DNA of 42,749 nt from JAAYJS01 sp964346185 (GCA_964346185.1 CAYFTR010000014.1:1-42749); one strand, 5' to 3'; positions 8,666 through 16,997 are shown, counted from the stretch's first letter. The notes: a model not told the origin generated them from the sequence alone. Numbers and translations: made by a program.

Positions 8666-9991
8666 TTAAGCCTCCTGCCACATTAAAATATTTTTGGTGT
8701 TGTGATAGACTTCCAGTTCATAACGTAAGGTATCGGTTTGTTTCGGGTTGTAATAGGTCGGGTAGAGGAGGTCGGTGGTGTCGTCGATGAGACCTCTTTC
8801 CCGGGCAATCCGTTCAATTTCCGTATTGGGCATGATACGAATTAAATTAAGGACAATGGTACCGATGGTTTTAGATCTTTCGTGGATATTGTAAATGCGG
8901 TCGATAAGCTTTTTGGCTTCTTCGATATTTTTTTCGGAAACCGCCGGCGTGTTAACCAGAAAATGATAGACAGTTACAATGCCCACATCGGATAAAACCT
9001 CTGCTGTACGCAGGATATCATTGACCGTTAAATTTTTCTTTAAAATTTTTAACGCGTCGGGGGTTAAGCCGTCGGGCGACAGAGAGAAGCACTCGCAACC
9101 GGAGTCGGCGTACAGCCGTGCGTTGTCCGGTGTTAATAAATTTTCTCTGAAGAAACCGCTCCACTTGACAGGCAGTTTTCGTTTGATCAGCTCTTTGCAA
9201 ATATCGTCCAAGTGATTGACGGGAAAGTTGACGATGGAATCGGTGAGGTGAATGCGGGTGACACCGTAGCGATGATACAACTCGGCGATTTCGTCCACCA
9301 CATCTTTCGGGTTGCGTATACGCATACAGGAACCCGACAAAATAGGGTAAGAACAATAAGCACAGCGGTAGGAACACCCCCGTTTTGTTTCGACCCCGAC
9401 GGATTCAACGTATTTGTTGACGGTCAAGTAGGGCTGAAGCGGCAAGAGTTCGCGGTTGGGGACGATGTAATCCGCCATATTAAAGGTAGCGACGGGAGGG
9501 TTAAAAACCACTTTGTCGCCGCTGCGGTAAATGACACCGGGGATATTGCCGGGGGTGTTAAAGTTTTCGAGCAAAGGCAGGATGTTGTTTTCCGCCTCGC
9601 CGACAATGCCGCAATTTATTTGTTTAAACTCTTTCATCAACCGTTCGGGGAAGAGCGAAAAGGCGGTACCGCCGACCATAATCGGGGTGTTCGGTGCATA
9701 GATCTTCAGCAAATTTAAGGTGATGGCAAAAGGGACGATGAGGGAGTTGGTACGATTGCCCAAAGGGTCCACATTTCGTAAAGATATGCCGATGAGATCC
9801 GGCTGAATGTTCTCTACCGTTTTCTTTAAATCGCCGTAGGCATCGGCGGACATGTTCATATCGTAAAGGCTTAAAGAATATTTTTTGCTTCTGTCGATGA
9901 TACTTGCCAAGGTCACCAGACCGATGGGGTAAACACGTTCGATATCGATACCTTCCATCGAAAGGCTTTGGATCAATAAAATTTTCTTCAT
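8666..9991 (-). CDS. bzaD: Radical SAM / cobalamin-binding enzyme, BzaD
   Basis: A 441-aa radical SAM protein with an N-terminal cobalamin-binding-like domain (about 1-145, with MVGGTAFSLFPE) and the cluster motif CSYRCAYC (C206, C210, C213). In the known pathway BzaD acts on 5-methoxybenzimidazole to give 5-methoxy-6-methylbenzimidazole; the assignment here rests on gene order (between bzaC and bzaE) plus domain architecture. A TTGGAG site precedes the ATG, and only 3 nt separate it from the bzaC stop. BzaD and BzaE are paralogous in architecture, so which one carries which reaction is inference from order. Confidence 0.85.
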   Translation of the reverse strand: MKKILLIQSLSMEGIDIERVYPIGLVTLASIIDRSKKYSLSLYDMNMSADAYGDLKKTVENIQPDLIGISLRNVDPLGNRTNSLIVPFAITLNLLKIYAPNTPIMVGGTAFSLFPERLMKEFKQINCGIVGEAENNILPLLENFNTPGNIPGVIYRSGDKVVFNPPVATFNMADYIVPNRELLPLQPYLTVNKYVESVGVETKRGCSYRCAYCSYPILSGSCMRIRNPKDVVDEIAELYHRYGVTRIHLTDSIVNFPVNHLDDICKELIKRKLPVKWSGFFRENLLTPDNARLYADSGCECFSLSPDGLTPDALKILKKNLTVNDILRTAEVLSDVGIVTVYHFLVNTPAVSEKNIEEAKKLIDRIYNIHERSKTIGTIVLNLIRIMPNTEIERIARERGLIDDTTDLLYPTYYNPKQTDTLRYELEVYHNTKNILMWQEA

Positions 9992-9994
9992 ACT

Positions 9995-11548
9995 TTACTC
10001 CAATAACAATAACGCATAGTATTTTATATATTCGCCCATTTCTTTGAGGGTATGCATGTTTTCTCCGACTTGAGCAACCGTCGCGTACACGTCGATTCCC
10101 GCACCCTCCATGGAGGGACGTTTGTGTTTGCGGTTGTTACAGGGCTGTGTTTTGTCGCAATTCGGACAGATAGAACAGGGCCCCGCCCAAAAGACAAAAG
10201 CTTTGTAAAAACCCTCTTTAAAAGCCAGGGCTTCCGCCTGCAGTGCTTTTCTCTGGAAGACATCCGTGGGTGGTTGGCTCTTAAGCAGGTAGGCTCGGCT
10301 GTAATCGGCTAAGAGCGACGCCGTACGCTTTACGGGGTAAAGGTCGTTGTCTTTACATTCTTTTTGGTGGGAGGAGCGACACCCGAAAGAGCATTTGGAT
10401 TTTGCAAATTCCGATAAAACAACCTGATCCGGTGCTATGGGTATAAGTTCTTCAAACCCAAGGGATTTAACGGGGTGGTAGAGTCGGGCCATAGGGTCCG
10501 TTTGCAATTGATTTAAGGTCTCTTCCGACAGAGCGGCAACGATAAGTGCCGTATCCGAGGGGAGGGGCAACAGGGGTGTCGTTATAAAGCCCTTTTCTTT
10601 TAAAAGGGTTTGAATGTCCGCCGCTTTGTAAACCCGCCCGTTAAAGGTGTTGACAAACATATTCATGTCGGAAAAATGCCCTTTAATCGGCCAATGTTCT
10701 AAAAAGAAATCGTGAATGAGCACCATGCCGCCGGGTTTTAACAGACGTTTCACTTCATTAAAGACATTTTTATTTTCTTCGTGCCCGTAGGCGTGCACAA
10801 TGTTGGATAAAATAATCAGATCGTAGGTTTTGTCGATCGGCCAATTGTCGTCTAAGATATTGCAGGCAACAAAGGTCATACGTTTGATGACACGCTCGTC
10901 GCAACGTTTTTTTAAATACTTTTCCGTGATGGGAATCATTTGGCGTATGTCCACCAACGTCGCACGGCATTTCGGAAATGCTTCCAAAAATCCCCTGGAG
11001 AAAGCACCGGAACCGGCACCCACATCTAGGATATCGCCTTGGCAATTGCTGAAAAAGGGTAAGATTTCCCGAATTTTTGACAGGGCGATGTTGTCCATCG
11101 CCTGGATGTAGTTGAGTCGCCTTTCGTTTAAAACTTTTTCGGGAATATCCTCCGGTAAAAAATGTACTCGATGCCCTGCGGCAAGAGCCTCTCCCATAGT
11201 ACGCCAATCGTCACGAAGTCCCTGCCGCCACCGAATGTTGTCGCCCTGGTATTGGGGGCTGTCTTTCAGTAAAAAGGTTTCGGAGAGGGTGCTGTTGCTC
11301 CACATGCCCTGATACTCAGAAACCAGGTCCAACTCTTTTAACAAATGCAAATAGCGCTTTAAGGCGTCGGCATCCAAATTTAAAAGCCGTCCGAGGGCTT
11401 CGGCGGACAGGGCGGATCGGTCTTTTAAAATCTCAAAAAGGTCTTGCTCCATGGCGAGAAACAAGACTTCGGAATACCAATAGGCGGTTGCCAAATCTTC
11501 AATATATTGCGCGCCGCCGGTATGGGGATCCCACTTAAGCGTTGCCAT
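9995..11548 (-). CDS. bzaC: Benzimidazole O-methyltransferase fused to DUF2284-like domain, BzaC
   Basis: A 517-aa two-part protein. Residues 1-345 are a class I SAM-dependent methyltransferase: a winged-helix dimerisation part (about 15-95), the SAM-binding DVGAGSGAF motif (175-183), KPGGMVLIHDFF (271-282). This fits BzaC, which O-methylates 5-hydroxybenzimidazole to 5-methoxybenzimidazole. Residues 355-517 look like a DUF2284 predicted metal-binding domain: C386, C390, C398, then C458, C461, C464, C470 (CX2CX2CX5C) and RPSMEGAGIDV (477-487). The start overlaps the 3' end of cobT by 14 nt, so translation is probably coupled; the ribosome site is weak. I cannot tell whether the fusion is usual for BzaC in close relatives. 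Confidence 0.85.
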   Translation of the reverse strand: MATLKWDPHTGGAQYIEDLATAYWYSEVLFLAMEQDLFEILKDRSALSAEALGRLLNLDADALKRYLHLLKELDLVSEYQGMWSNSTLSETFLLKDSPQYQGDNIRWRQGLRDDWRTMGEALAAGHRVHFLPEDIPEKVLNERRLNYIQAMDNIALSKIREILPFFSNCQGDILDVGAGSGAFSRGFLEAFPKCRATLVDIRQMIPITEKYLKKRCDERVIKRMTFVACNILDDNWPIDKTYDLIILSNIVHAYGHEENKNVFNEVKRLLKPGGMVLIHDFFLEHWPIKGHFSDMNMFVNTFNGRVYKAADIQTLLKEKGFITTPLLPLPSDTALIVAALSEETLNQLQTDPMARLYHPVKSLGFEELIPIAPDQVVLSEFAKSKCSFGCRSSHQKECKDNDLYPVKRTASLLADYSRAYLLKSQPPTDVFQRKALQAEALAFKEGFYKAFVFWAGPCSICPNCDKTQPCNNRKHKRPSMEGAGIDVYATVAQVGENMHTLKEMGEYIKYYALLLLE

Positions 11549-12605
11549 CGGTCACACCGGCATCTTCAAAGGAAAGCATATCGTTGATACAACGGCAGGC
11601 ACATTCGCAAATATGGAAAGCCACGGCGGCACCGGTACCTTCGCCCAAACGCAGGTTTAATTGCAAGAGCGGCTCCAACCCTAGGGTTTCCCACATATAT
11701 TGATGTCCCGGTTCTTCCGAACGGTGGGCGGCAATCATATAGTCCAGGGTTTCCGGTTTGAGTTTTTTGACGATCATCGCGCCGGCGGTGGATATAAAGC
11801 CGTCAACCACAACGGGTATGTGGTGATAGGCTGCCGCCAATATGGTGCCCGCAATACCGGCAATGTCGTAACCGCCAACTTTGGCAAGCACATCGATGGC
11901 GCTGTCGGGGTCGGGGCGGTTAACGGCAATGGCTTCTTTAATGACCTCCGCCTTGTGGAGCATTTGCGTGTTGTTTAAGCCCGTACCTTTTCCGGTTACC
12001 GCCGTAACGGGGTAATCGCCCAATACGGCAACCACGGCGGAGCTGGGTGTGGTGTTACCGATGCCCAGGTCGCCGGTACCGATTAATTTTAAATCGTATT
12101 TTATAATAGCGTCGGATACTGCCGCAAAGCTTTTTTCTAAAGCTTGTACGGCTTGTTCTTCGGTCATTGCCGGGCCTTTTTTCATGTTTTCGCTGCCGTA
12201 GGCAATTTTACAATCCACAACTTTTCCGGCGTCTACCAATTCGGTCAGATCTTTTTTTACGCCCATATCCACCAGGCATACATCGGCACCGGCCGCTTTG
12301 GTTAATATATTGATGCCGGCACCGCCTTTTACGATGTTGCTGATCATTTCCAATGTAACCACCTGCGGAAAGGCGGAGACACCTTCGTCGGCGACACCGT
12401 GATCGGCCGCCATGGTAAAAATCATTTTGTTGGTAACTTCGGGGCTGTCGGTTCTTTGGATGGCGGCAATTTGCTGTGCCACATCTAAAATTTTACCCAA
12501 GCTCCATGTAGGGATGGCCAGGGCTTTCAGTTTTTCGGTTGCCTTTGCTTCCCATTGGGCGTCTTTTGCTTCTATGCCGTTTAAGATTTCTTGTAATGTT
12601 TTCAT
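11535..12605 (-). CDS. cobT: Nicotinate-nucleotide--dimethylbenzimidazole phosphoribosyltransferase
   Basis: A 356-aa CobT that transfers phosphoribose from nicotinate mononucleotide to the lower-ligand base, giving alpha-ribazole phosphate for cobalamin assembly in the cytoplasm. Family motifs are clear: an N-terminal QRTDSPEVTNK, FTMAADHGVADEGVSAFP, GAGINILTKAAGA, GTGDLGIGNTTPSSA, GKGTGLNN and the C-terminal LRLGEGTGAA, whose Glu corresponds to the catalytic base of Salmonella CobT. An AAAGGAG site lies 8 nt before the ATG. Its place between the bza genes couples base synthesis with base activation, as described for Eubacterium limosum. Confidence 0.96.
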   Translation of the reverse strand: MKTLQEILNGIEAKDAQWEAKATEKLKALAIPTWSLGKILDVAQQIAAIQRTDSPEVTNKMIFTMAADHGVADEGVSAFPQVVTLEMISNIVKGGAGINILTKAAGADVCLVDMGVKKDLTELVDAGKVVDCKIAYGSENMKKGPAMTEEQAVQALEKSFAAVSDAIIKYDLKLIGTGDLGIGNTTPSSAVVAVLGDYPVTAVTGKGTGLNNTQMLHKAEVIKEAIAVNRPDPDSAIDVLAKVGGYDIAGIAGTILAAAYHHIPVVVDGFISTAGAMIVKKLKPETLDYMIAAHRSEEPGHQYMWETLGLEPLLQLNLRLGEGTGAAVAFHICECACRCINDMLSFEDAGVTDGNA

Positions 12606-12662
12606 GCACGTTCTCCTTTATGTAACTGCTTTTCGGTATGTGCCGATTCGGTCACGGTCAGG

Positions 12663-13949
12663 TTAAGCGATTCCGAAGTATTGTGCGGCAATGTCCGCTA
12701 AGCATTTTTCGTCGCCGCAGGCGGCACAACCCTTTTCCGATTTTGGCTCCAAAGCCATTTTGGCACGCAGGGTTTCGGGATCGAGGGCATTTAATATTTG
12801 TGCCTCTTTGTCCGATGTGATTCTTGCCTTGCTCATAGCTAAGGAGCGGTTCCAGGCACGACCGCCCCGACGAAGTACGTTGGCACAGTCGGCGGCAATA
12901 CGGGTGGAACGCACGCCGATACGAACGTCTTCTTCGGTCGGTAAGCCCAAATGTTCGGCGGGGGTTAAGTAGCAGAGGAAGTCGGCACCGTGCAGACCTG
13001 CATAGGCACCGCCGATTGCACCGGTTATGTTGTCATAACCCGGAGCCACATCGGTTGCTAAAAATCCTAAAATATAGTAGGGCACACCGTGGCAGAGGCG
13101 TTTTTGCATTTGCATGGTGGTGGCAATGTGGTTTAAAGGCACGTGACCGGGGCCTTCAATCATTACCTGTACACCGGCTTCCAATGCACGTTTGGTTAAG
13201 TCGCCGGCAACCATCAACCCGGTAATTTGTGCGGCATCCAGAGAGTCGGCGTTGGCACCGGGGCGAATGGCATCACCGATACTTAAAACCGTGTCGGTCG
13301 CTTTTAGTATTTCGAGCAGTCGGTCGAAGTGTTCAAATAAGGGGTTTTCCTTTTGGTTGTGGAACATCCACGCGGTAAGAAAGGAGCCGCCGCGGCTGAC
13401 AACGTCGCTGACACGACCGGTACGTTGCAGTGCTTTTAAAACGTCCCAGTTTAACGCTGAGTGGATCGCCATAAAGTCCATGCCTTCCTGACATTGTTTT
13501 TCGATGGTTTCCATTAAGTCGTCTGCGGTCATATTGACCATGGCACCGTGCTTGTCGATGGCTTCGACGGAGGCTTGATACACCGGCACACAACCGGCGG
13601 CAATGTTGGAAATACTCAGGCTTTGTTTACGCATTGCATCGATATCGTCTCCGGTGGAAAGGTCCATAAAGGCGTTGGCACCGCATTCTTCCAGCATTTG
13701 CAATTTTTTTGCTTCCATTGCCATGTCGTTGCGGTCGGAGGAGGTGCCCATTAAACCGTTGACTTTTACATCTAATCCAGTTCCGATACCGCAAATTTTG
13801 CTTCTGTCTCTGTATTTGTTTTTTGGGATAACAATGTGGCCTTTCGCTACGCCGTTTCGGATAAACTCCGGAGTGACGCCTTCCAACTCGGCGACAATTG
13901 CCATTTCTTCGGTTATTTTTCCCTTGCGGGCTTGTAAAATTTGAGTCAT
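12663..13949 (-). CDS. bzaB: ThiC paralog, 5-hydroxybenzimidazole synthase subunit BzaB
   Basis: A 428-aa radical SAM enzyme of the ThiC family. BzaA and BzaB together turn 5-aminoimidazole ribotide into 5-hydroxybenzimidazole without oxygen. The C-terminal cluster motif is the canonical ThiC form CAACGDEKC (C408, C411, C416; CX2CX4C). Other ThiC-type segments: GTSSDRNDM, MDLSTGDDID, MEGPGH-like IEGPGHVPLN and YLTPAEHLGLP. I start at the ATG at 13949, preceded by GAGGAGG, not at an ATG 60 nt upstream inside bzaA. The start overlaps the bzaA stop in ATGA. No TPP riboswitch and no thi genes are nearby, so this is not ordinary thiamine ThiC. Confidence 0.88.
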   Translation of the reverse strand: MTQILQARKGKITEEMAIVAELEGVTPEFIRNGVAKGHIVIPKNKYRDRSKICGIGTGLDVKVNGLMGTSSDRNDMAMEAKKLQMLEECGANAFMDLSTGDDIDAMRKQSLSISNIAAGCVPVYQASVEAIDKHGAMVNMTADDLMETIEKQCQEGMDFMAIHSALNWDVLKALQRTGRVSDVVSRGGSFLTAWMFHNQKENPLFEHFDRLLEILKATDTVLSIGDAIRPGANADSLDAAQITGLMVAGDLTKRALEAGVQVMIEGPGHVPLNHIATTMQMQKRLCHGVPYYILGFLATDVAPGYDNITGAIGGAYAGLHGADFLCYLTPAEHLGLPTEEDVRIGVRSTRIAADCANVLRRGGRAWNRSLAMSKARITSDKEAQILNALDPETLRAKMALEPKSEKGCAACGDEKCLADIAAQYFGIA

Positions 13950-15250
13950 TGACGGGCCTCCTCTTCTTGGTTGGGTCTTAAATATTTTTCGACAATACGC
14001 ATTGCACAATACTTACCGCACATGGTACATTCCGAGGTAAAGGATGTGGAACGCTCTTTCCAAACCCGTTCGGCGGTTTCGGGGTCGATGGACAGGGCAA
14101 ATTGTTTTTTCCAGTTCATTTCGCGTCGCGCGGTGGACATGTCCAAATCCCACTGAACGGCTTGTTGGTGTCCTTTGGCGACGTCGCCGGCATGGGCGGC
14201 GATGCGAGAGGCCATCACACCTTGGTAGACATCTTCCGGAGAAGGCATACCGATGTGTTCCGCCGGAGTGACATAGCAGAGAAAATCGGCACCGGCATAG
14301 GCGGCAACGGCACCGCCGATAGCGGAGGTGACATGGTCCATACCCGCCGCGGTATCGGTAGGCAGGCAGCCGAACACAAAGTAGGGTGCACCGTGGCAAA
14401 GTTTCTTTTGTAGTTTAACCGTTGTTTCGATTTCGTCCAGGGGGACATGGCCGGGGCCTTTAACCATGACCTGTACGCCGGCTTCTCTGGCTTTGCGACA
14501 AAGAGAACCTAATAAAACCAGTTCTTCGACTTGTGCGGCATCCAGGGAGTCGGCGATACAGCCGGGGCGCATGCCGTCGGCAAAGCTTAAAACAACGTCG
14601 TATTTTTTACAGATAGCAACAATTTCATCGAAGCGGGTGTACAGTGGGTTTTCGGTTTTATTGAGGAGCATCCAGCCGATCAGGTGGCTGCCGCCGTAGG
14701 ATACCAGAGGGTCGATACGACCTTCTTCTTTAGCACGCTGAATGACCGACAGGGTGGTGCCCGGGTGCAGGGCTAAAAAGGCAACGCCTTCCTTGGCTTG
14801 ACGCTCGATCATTTCGATCATGTCGTCGGCGGTGATATGTACGGAAGATCCTCTTTTGGATTCGGCTTCCGCCAGAGTTTGGTACATGGGCAAAGTACCG
14901 ACGGGGCAGGTAACGGTCGACAGTATTTTTTCTCTTAAGCCTTCGATGTCACCGCGGACGGATAAATCCATCAGGGTGTCGGTGTGGGCTTTTAAGGCTT
15001 GTTCCACTTTTTCCAATTCGCCTTCCGGGGTATCGGCTTTTTCGTACATACCCACAGAGGCGGACACTTTGGTAAACAATCCTTTGCCGATGGCAACCGG
15101 ATCTACCTGGGGTCGGGAACTTTTTAAAAGAACAATGGTTCCGGCGGCAATACCCTCGCAAATGAATTCGGGTGTTACACCTTCTTTTTCGGCAACGCGA
15201 ACCATCTCGGGTGTAATTTTTCCAAGACGTGCATTTTCAAGTATGGTCAT
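13946..15250 (-). CDS. bzaA: ThiC paralog, 5-hydroxybenzimidazole synthase subunit BzaA
   Basis: A 434-aa ThiC-family protein, first gene of the operon, assigned BzaA by order. Segments shared with its neighbour: MDLSVRGDIEGLR, HPGTTLSV, DGMRPGCIADSLDAAQ, VMVKGPGHVPLDEI and YVTPAEHIGMPSPEDV. The C-terminal cysteine motif reads CTMCGKYC (C408, C411, C415), i.e. CX2CX3C, one residue shorter than the ThiC CX2CX4C kept by BzaB; I checked this in the bases and the frame is intact afterwards. The ATG at 15250 has GAGGAGG upstream and lies just after the riboswitch terminator, which rules out the earlier in-frame ATG at 15298 that falls inside that terminator. It is coupled to bzaB by ATGA. Confidence 0.88.
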   Translation of the reverse strand: MTILENARLGKITPEMVRVAEKEGVTPEFICEGIAAGTIVLLKSSRPQVDPVAIGKGLFTKVSASVGMYEKADTPEGELEKVEQALKAHTDTLMDLSVRGDIEGLREKILSTVTCPVGTLPMYQTLAEAESKRGSSVHITADDMIEMIERQAKEGVAFLALHPGTTLSVIQRAKEEGRIDPLVSYGGSHLIGWMLLNKTENPLYTRFDEIVAICKKYDVVLSFADGMRPGCIADSLDAAQVEELVLLGSLCRKAREAGVQVMVKGPGHVPLDEIETTVKLQKKLCHGAPYFVFGCLPTDTAAGMDHVTSAIGGAVAAYAGADFLCYVTPAEHIGMPSPEDVYQGVMASRIAAHAGDVAKGHQQAVQWDLDMSTARREMNWKKQFALSIDPETAERVWKERSTSFTSECTMCGKYCAMRIVEKYLRPNQEEEARQ

Positions 15251-15281
15251 TCTTTCCTCCTCAATTCGCAATTGATTTTTG

Positions 15282-15336
15282 AAAAATAAAAAACCCATAG
15301 CCGAAAGAGCGCGTCTACATTCTCTCGACTACGGGT
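15282..15336 (-). terminator. Riboswitch-controlled terminator of the bza operon
   Basis: On the minus strand a long stem starting with ACCCGTAG (15336 on) pairs, with several G-U pairs, with a segment ending in CTATGGGT (to 15293), followed by TTTTTTATTTTT. An ATGGGT (15351-15346, minus strand) just before it can pair with ACCCGT of the 5' arm and is a plausible antiterminator. It lies between the riboswitch and the bzaA ribosome site, as needed for transcriptional control. Confidence 0.8.
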
Positions 15337-15360
15337 TTTACCTTCACCCATAGGGTCTCC

Positions 15361-15512
15361 GTTGTAGGCAGGTCTCCTGGCTTACGGGTTAACACAATCG
15401 ACGCCTTCCCGCTTTCGCAGTGGCTGTGTCGATCACTACCGTTTACAGTGATGGGTTCGCTCGGGATTCGCACCCGATTCCCTATTCTCCTCGATAGGCA
15501 CCTTACAAGGTT
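15361..15512 (-). promoter_or_regulatory. Cobalamin riboswitch (AdoCbl-type aptamer)
   Basis: The minus strand shows the conserved blocks of the cobalamin aptamer in order: AAGGTGCC (P2/P3 start), GGGAATCGGGTGCGAATCCCGAGC, the ACTGTAA block, AGCCACTG, GGGAAGGCG and the B12 box AAGCCAGGAGACCTGCC, within about 150 nt. It is followed by an intrinsic terminator and then bzaA. High cobalamin should stop transcription of DMB synthesis. The exact ligand class (adenosyl- versus aquo/methylcobalamin) cannot be read with confidence. Confidence 0.95.
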
Positions 15513-15528
15513 TTTTTCAATTGCTCAT

Positions 15529-15557
15529 ATTATAACCTCTACCGAAGGGGAATGCAA
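15529..15557 (-). promoter_or_regulatory. Sigma-A promoter of the bza operon
   Basis: On the minus strand TTGCAT (15557-15552) and TATAAT (15534-15529) are separated by exactly 17 nt. The predicted start of transcription, about 7 nt further, lies just before the cobalamin riboswitch, which makes the pairing convincing. Confidence 0.8.
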
Positions 15558-15646
15558 GGACTATTTTAAATCGGTTACATTCCGATCGCGGGTTGTTTTC
15601 GGCAAGGTGGTTAGAAATTTACAGCGACCCGAGAATCTAAAAGTTT

Positions 15647-16864
15647 TCAGAGTTTATACTCCAGGCTGCGGGAAAACTCGATCGGCGTATCGATTTTGTC
15701 GTCGTAATAAACGTGGGTGATTTTAGGGCTGTAGTAGGGGTTGCTTTCCTGAATGCGTTCACAAATTTTATCGACGAGGGGTTCAATTTTTTCTGTAGCG
15801 ACATGTTTGGCAACCAACAACTCCAGGTTAATCATACAACGCCCCTTTTCTTCATTAAGACGCAATGTTTTGATTTGAATGGAGCGGGTGACACTTTCGA
15901 TAGCGGCCATACACTTGTTTTTAACCTCACGGATTGCCCCGCGATCAGTTTCGACAGGGTCAATGTGAATGACCATGTGGACACCGGTTTGTGCTTCGAG
16001 TTTTTCTTCCAAAGCGTCGATGACCGTATGCACGTCCTTAAGGCTTGAGGTATCCGGAACTTCCGCATGGATAGACCCGATGACCCTGCCGGGACCGTAG
16101 TCGTGGATAATTAAATCGTGGCTGCCGATAATCCCTTCACCGCTTAAAACAATTCGGTTAATATCGTCGATGATTTCGGGGTCGGGGTGGGAACCCAACA
16201 AAAGGTCGACGGTTTCTTTCGCGATATCAAAACCGGATTTTATAATGAGCAGTGAAACAATCACTGCAATGTAACCGTCAATATTTAAGTGTGCCACCTG
16301 CATGATAATAACGGAGAGGATAATAGCGGAAGTGGCGATGACGTCGTTTAAGCTGTCTTTTGAAATGGCTTCGTTAACGGTGGAGCTAATGTTTTTTGCG
16401 ATGTACCGGTTATAGGAAAACATCCAGATTTTTACGGAGATTGACAATACCAGAATGATAACGGATACGGCGCTCATGCTTACCGGTTCGGGATACCTTA
16501 TTTTATCTACGGCACTTTTAAAAAGGGTAAAGCCGACATAAATAATTAAAAAAGATAAAACCAAAGAGGCAATATATTCGTAACGCCCGTGACCGTAAGG
16601 GTGTTCCTTATCCGCCGGTTTGTTACTGAGCTTAATACCGATAATGGCAATAATCGAAAAGCCCAGATCCGACAGGTTGTTGAAAGCATCGGAGATAACG
16701 GCCAGCGAGTTGGCAAAGAAACCGATGGTTACCTTAACGGCAAACAGACAAAGGTTACATAAAATACCTAAGACGGCACCCAGGGTACTGTAGGCTTCCC
16801 GTACGGATTTGTTTTCGGTGTTTTGATAGTCGGGTATAATTTTTTTAATTAAAAAGACAATCAT
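15647..16864 (-). CDS. Cation diffusion facilitator (CDF) family transporter
   Basis: A 405-aa membrane protein of the CDF family, which exports divalent cations (Zn, Fe, Mn, Co) against protons. About six transmembrane helices fall in residues 25-215. Metal-site residues are visible: ISDAFNNLSD in TM2 (DxxxD-type), HPYGHGR in the cytosolic loop and SKDSLNDVIAT in TM5. The C-terminal cytoplasmic domain is longer than usual: after a standard CTD (HDLIIHDYGPG, VHMVIHIDP) there is an additional region of about 100 residues (REVKNKCMAAIESV... to the end), so it may have two such domains. GGAGG precedes the ATG. The gene ends about 90 nt before the bza promoter on the same strand; metal specificity is not readable. 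Confidence 0.92.
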   Translation of the reverse strand: MIVFLIKKIIPDYQNTENKSVREAYSTLGAVLGILCNLCLFAVKVTIGFFANSLAVISDAFNNLSDLGFSIIAIIGIKLSNKPADKEHPYGHGRYEYIASLVLSFLIIYVGFTLFKSAVDKIRYPEPVSMSAVSVIILVLSISVKIWMFSYNRYIAKNISSTVNEAISKDSLNDVIATSAIILSVIIMQVAHLNIDGYIAVIVSLLIIKSGFDIAKETVDLLLGSHPDPEIIDDINRIVLSGEGIIGSHDLIIHDYGPGRVIGSIHAEVPDTSSLKDVHTVIDALEEKLEAQTGVHMVIHIDPVETDRGAIREVKNKCMAAIESVTRSIQIKTLRLNEEKGRCMINLELLVAKHVATEKIEPLVDKICERIQESNPYYSPKITHVYYDDKIDTPIEFSRSLEYKL

Positions 16865-16968
16865 AAAACCTCCCTGTTGTTGATTGTTTAAAAAATGGTA
16901 TAAGTTTATAAAATCAATGCTTTTATTAAAGTTTTTAATGTTAAAATAATTTTAAATAAATCTTAATC

Positions 16969-16997
16969 ATTATACACCACGTCACCCGGTTCATGAA
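16969..16997 (-). promoter_or_regulatory. Possible promoter of the CDF transporter gene
   Basis: Minus-strand TTCATG (16997-16992) and TATAAT (16974-16969) lie 17 nt apart, about 105 nt before the start codon. The -10 box is perfect but the -35 box is poor. Confidence 0.45.

Noticed and set aside
13947..14009. Longer start for BzaB at base 14009
   Set aside because: The extra 20 residues are not ThiC-like and overlap bzaA, whereas the ATG at 13949 has an excellent ribosome site and the usual ATGA coupling.
12663..15250. Reading the two ThiC-like genes as thiamine synthesis (duplicated thiC)
   Set aside because: No thi genes and no TPP riboswitch are present; a cobalamin riboswitch precedes them and cobT and other bza genes follow in the same operon.
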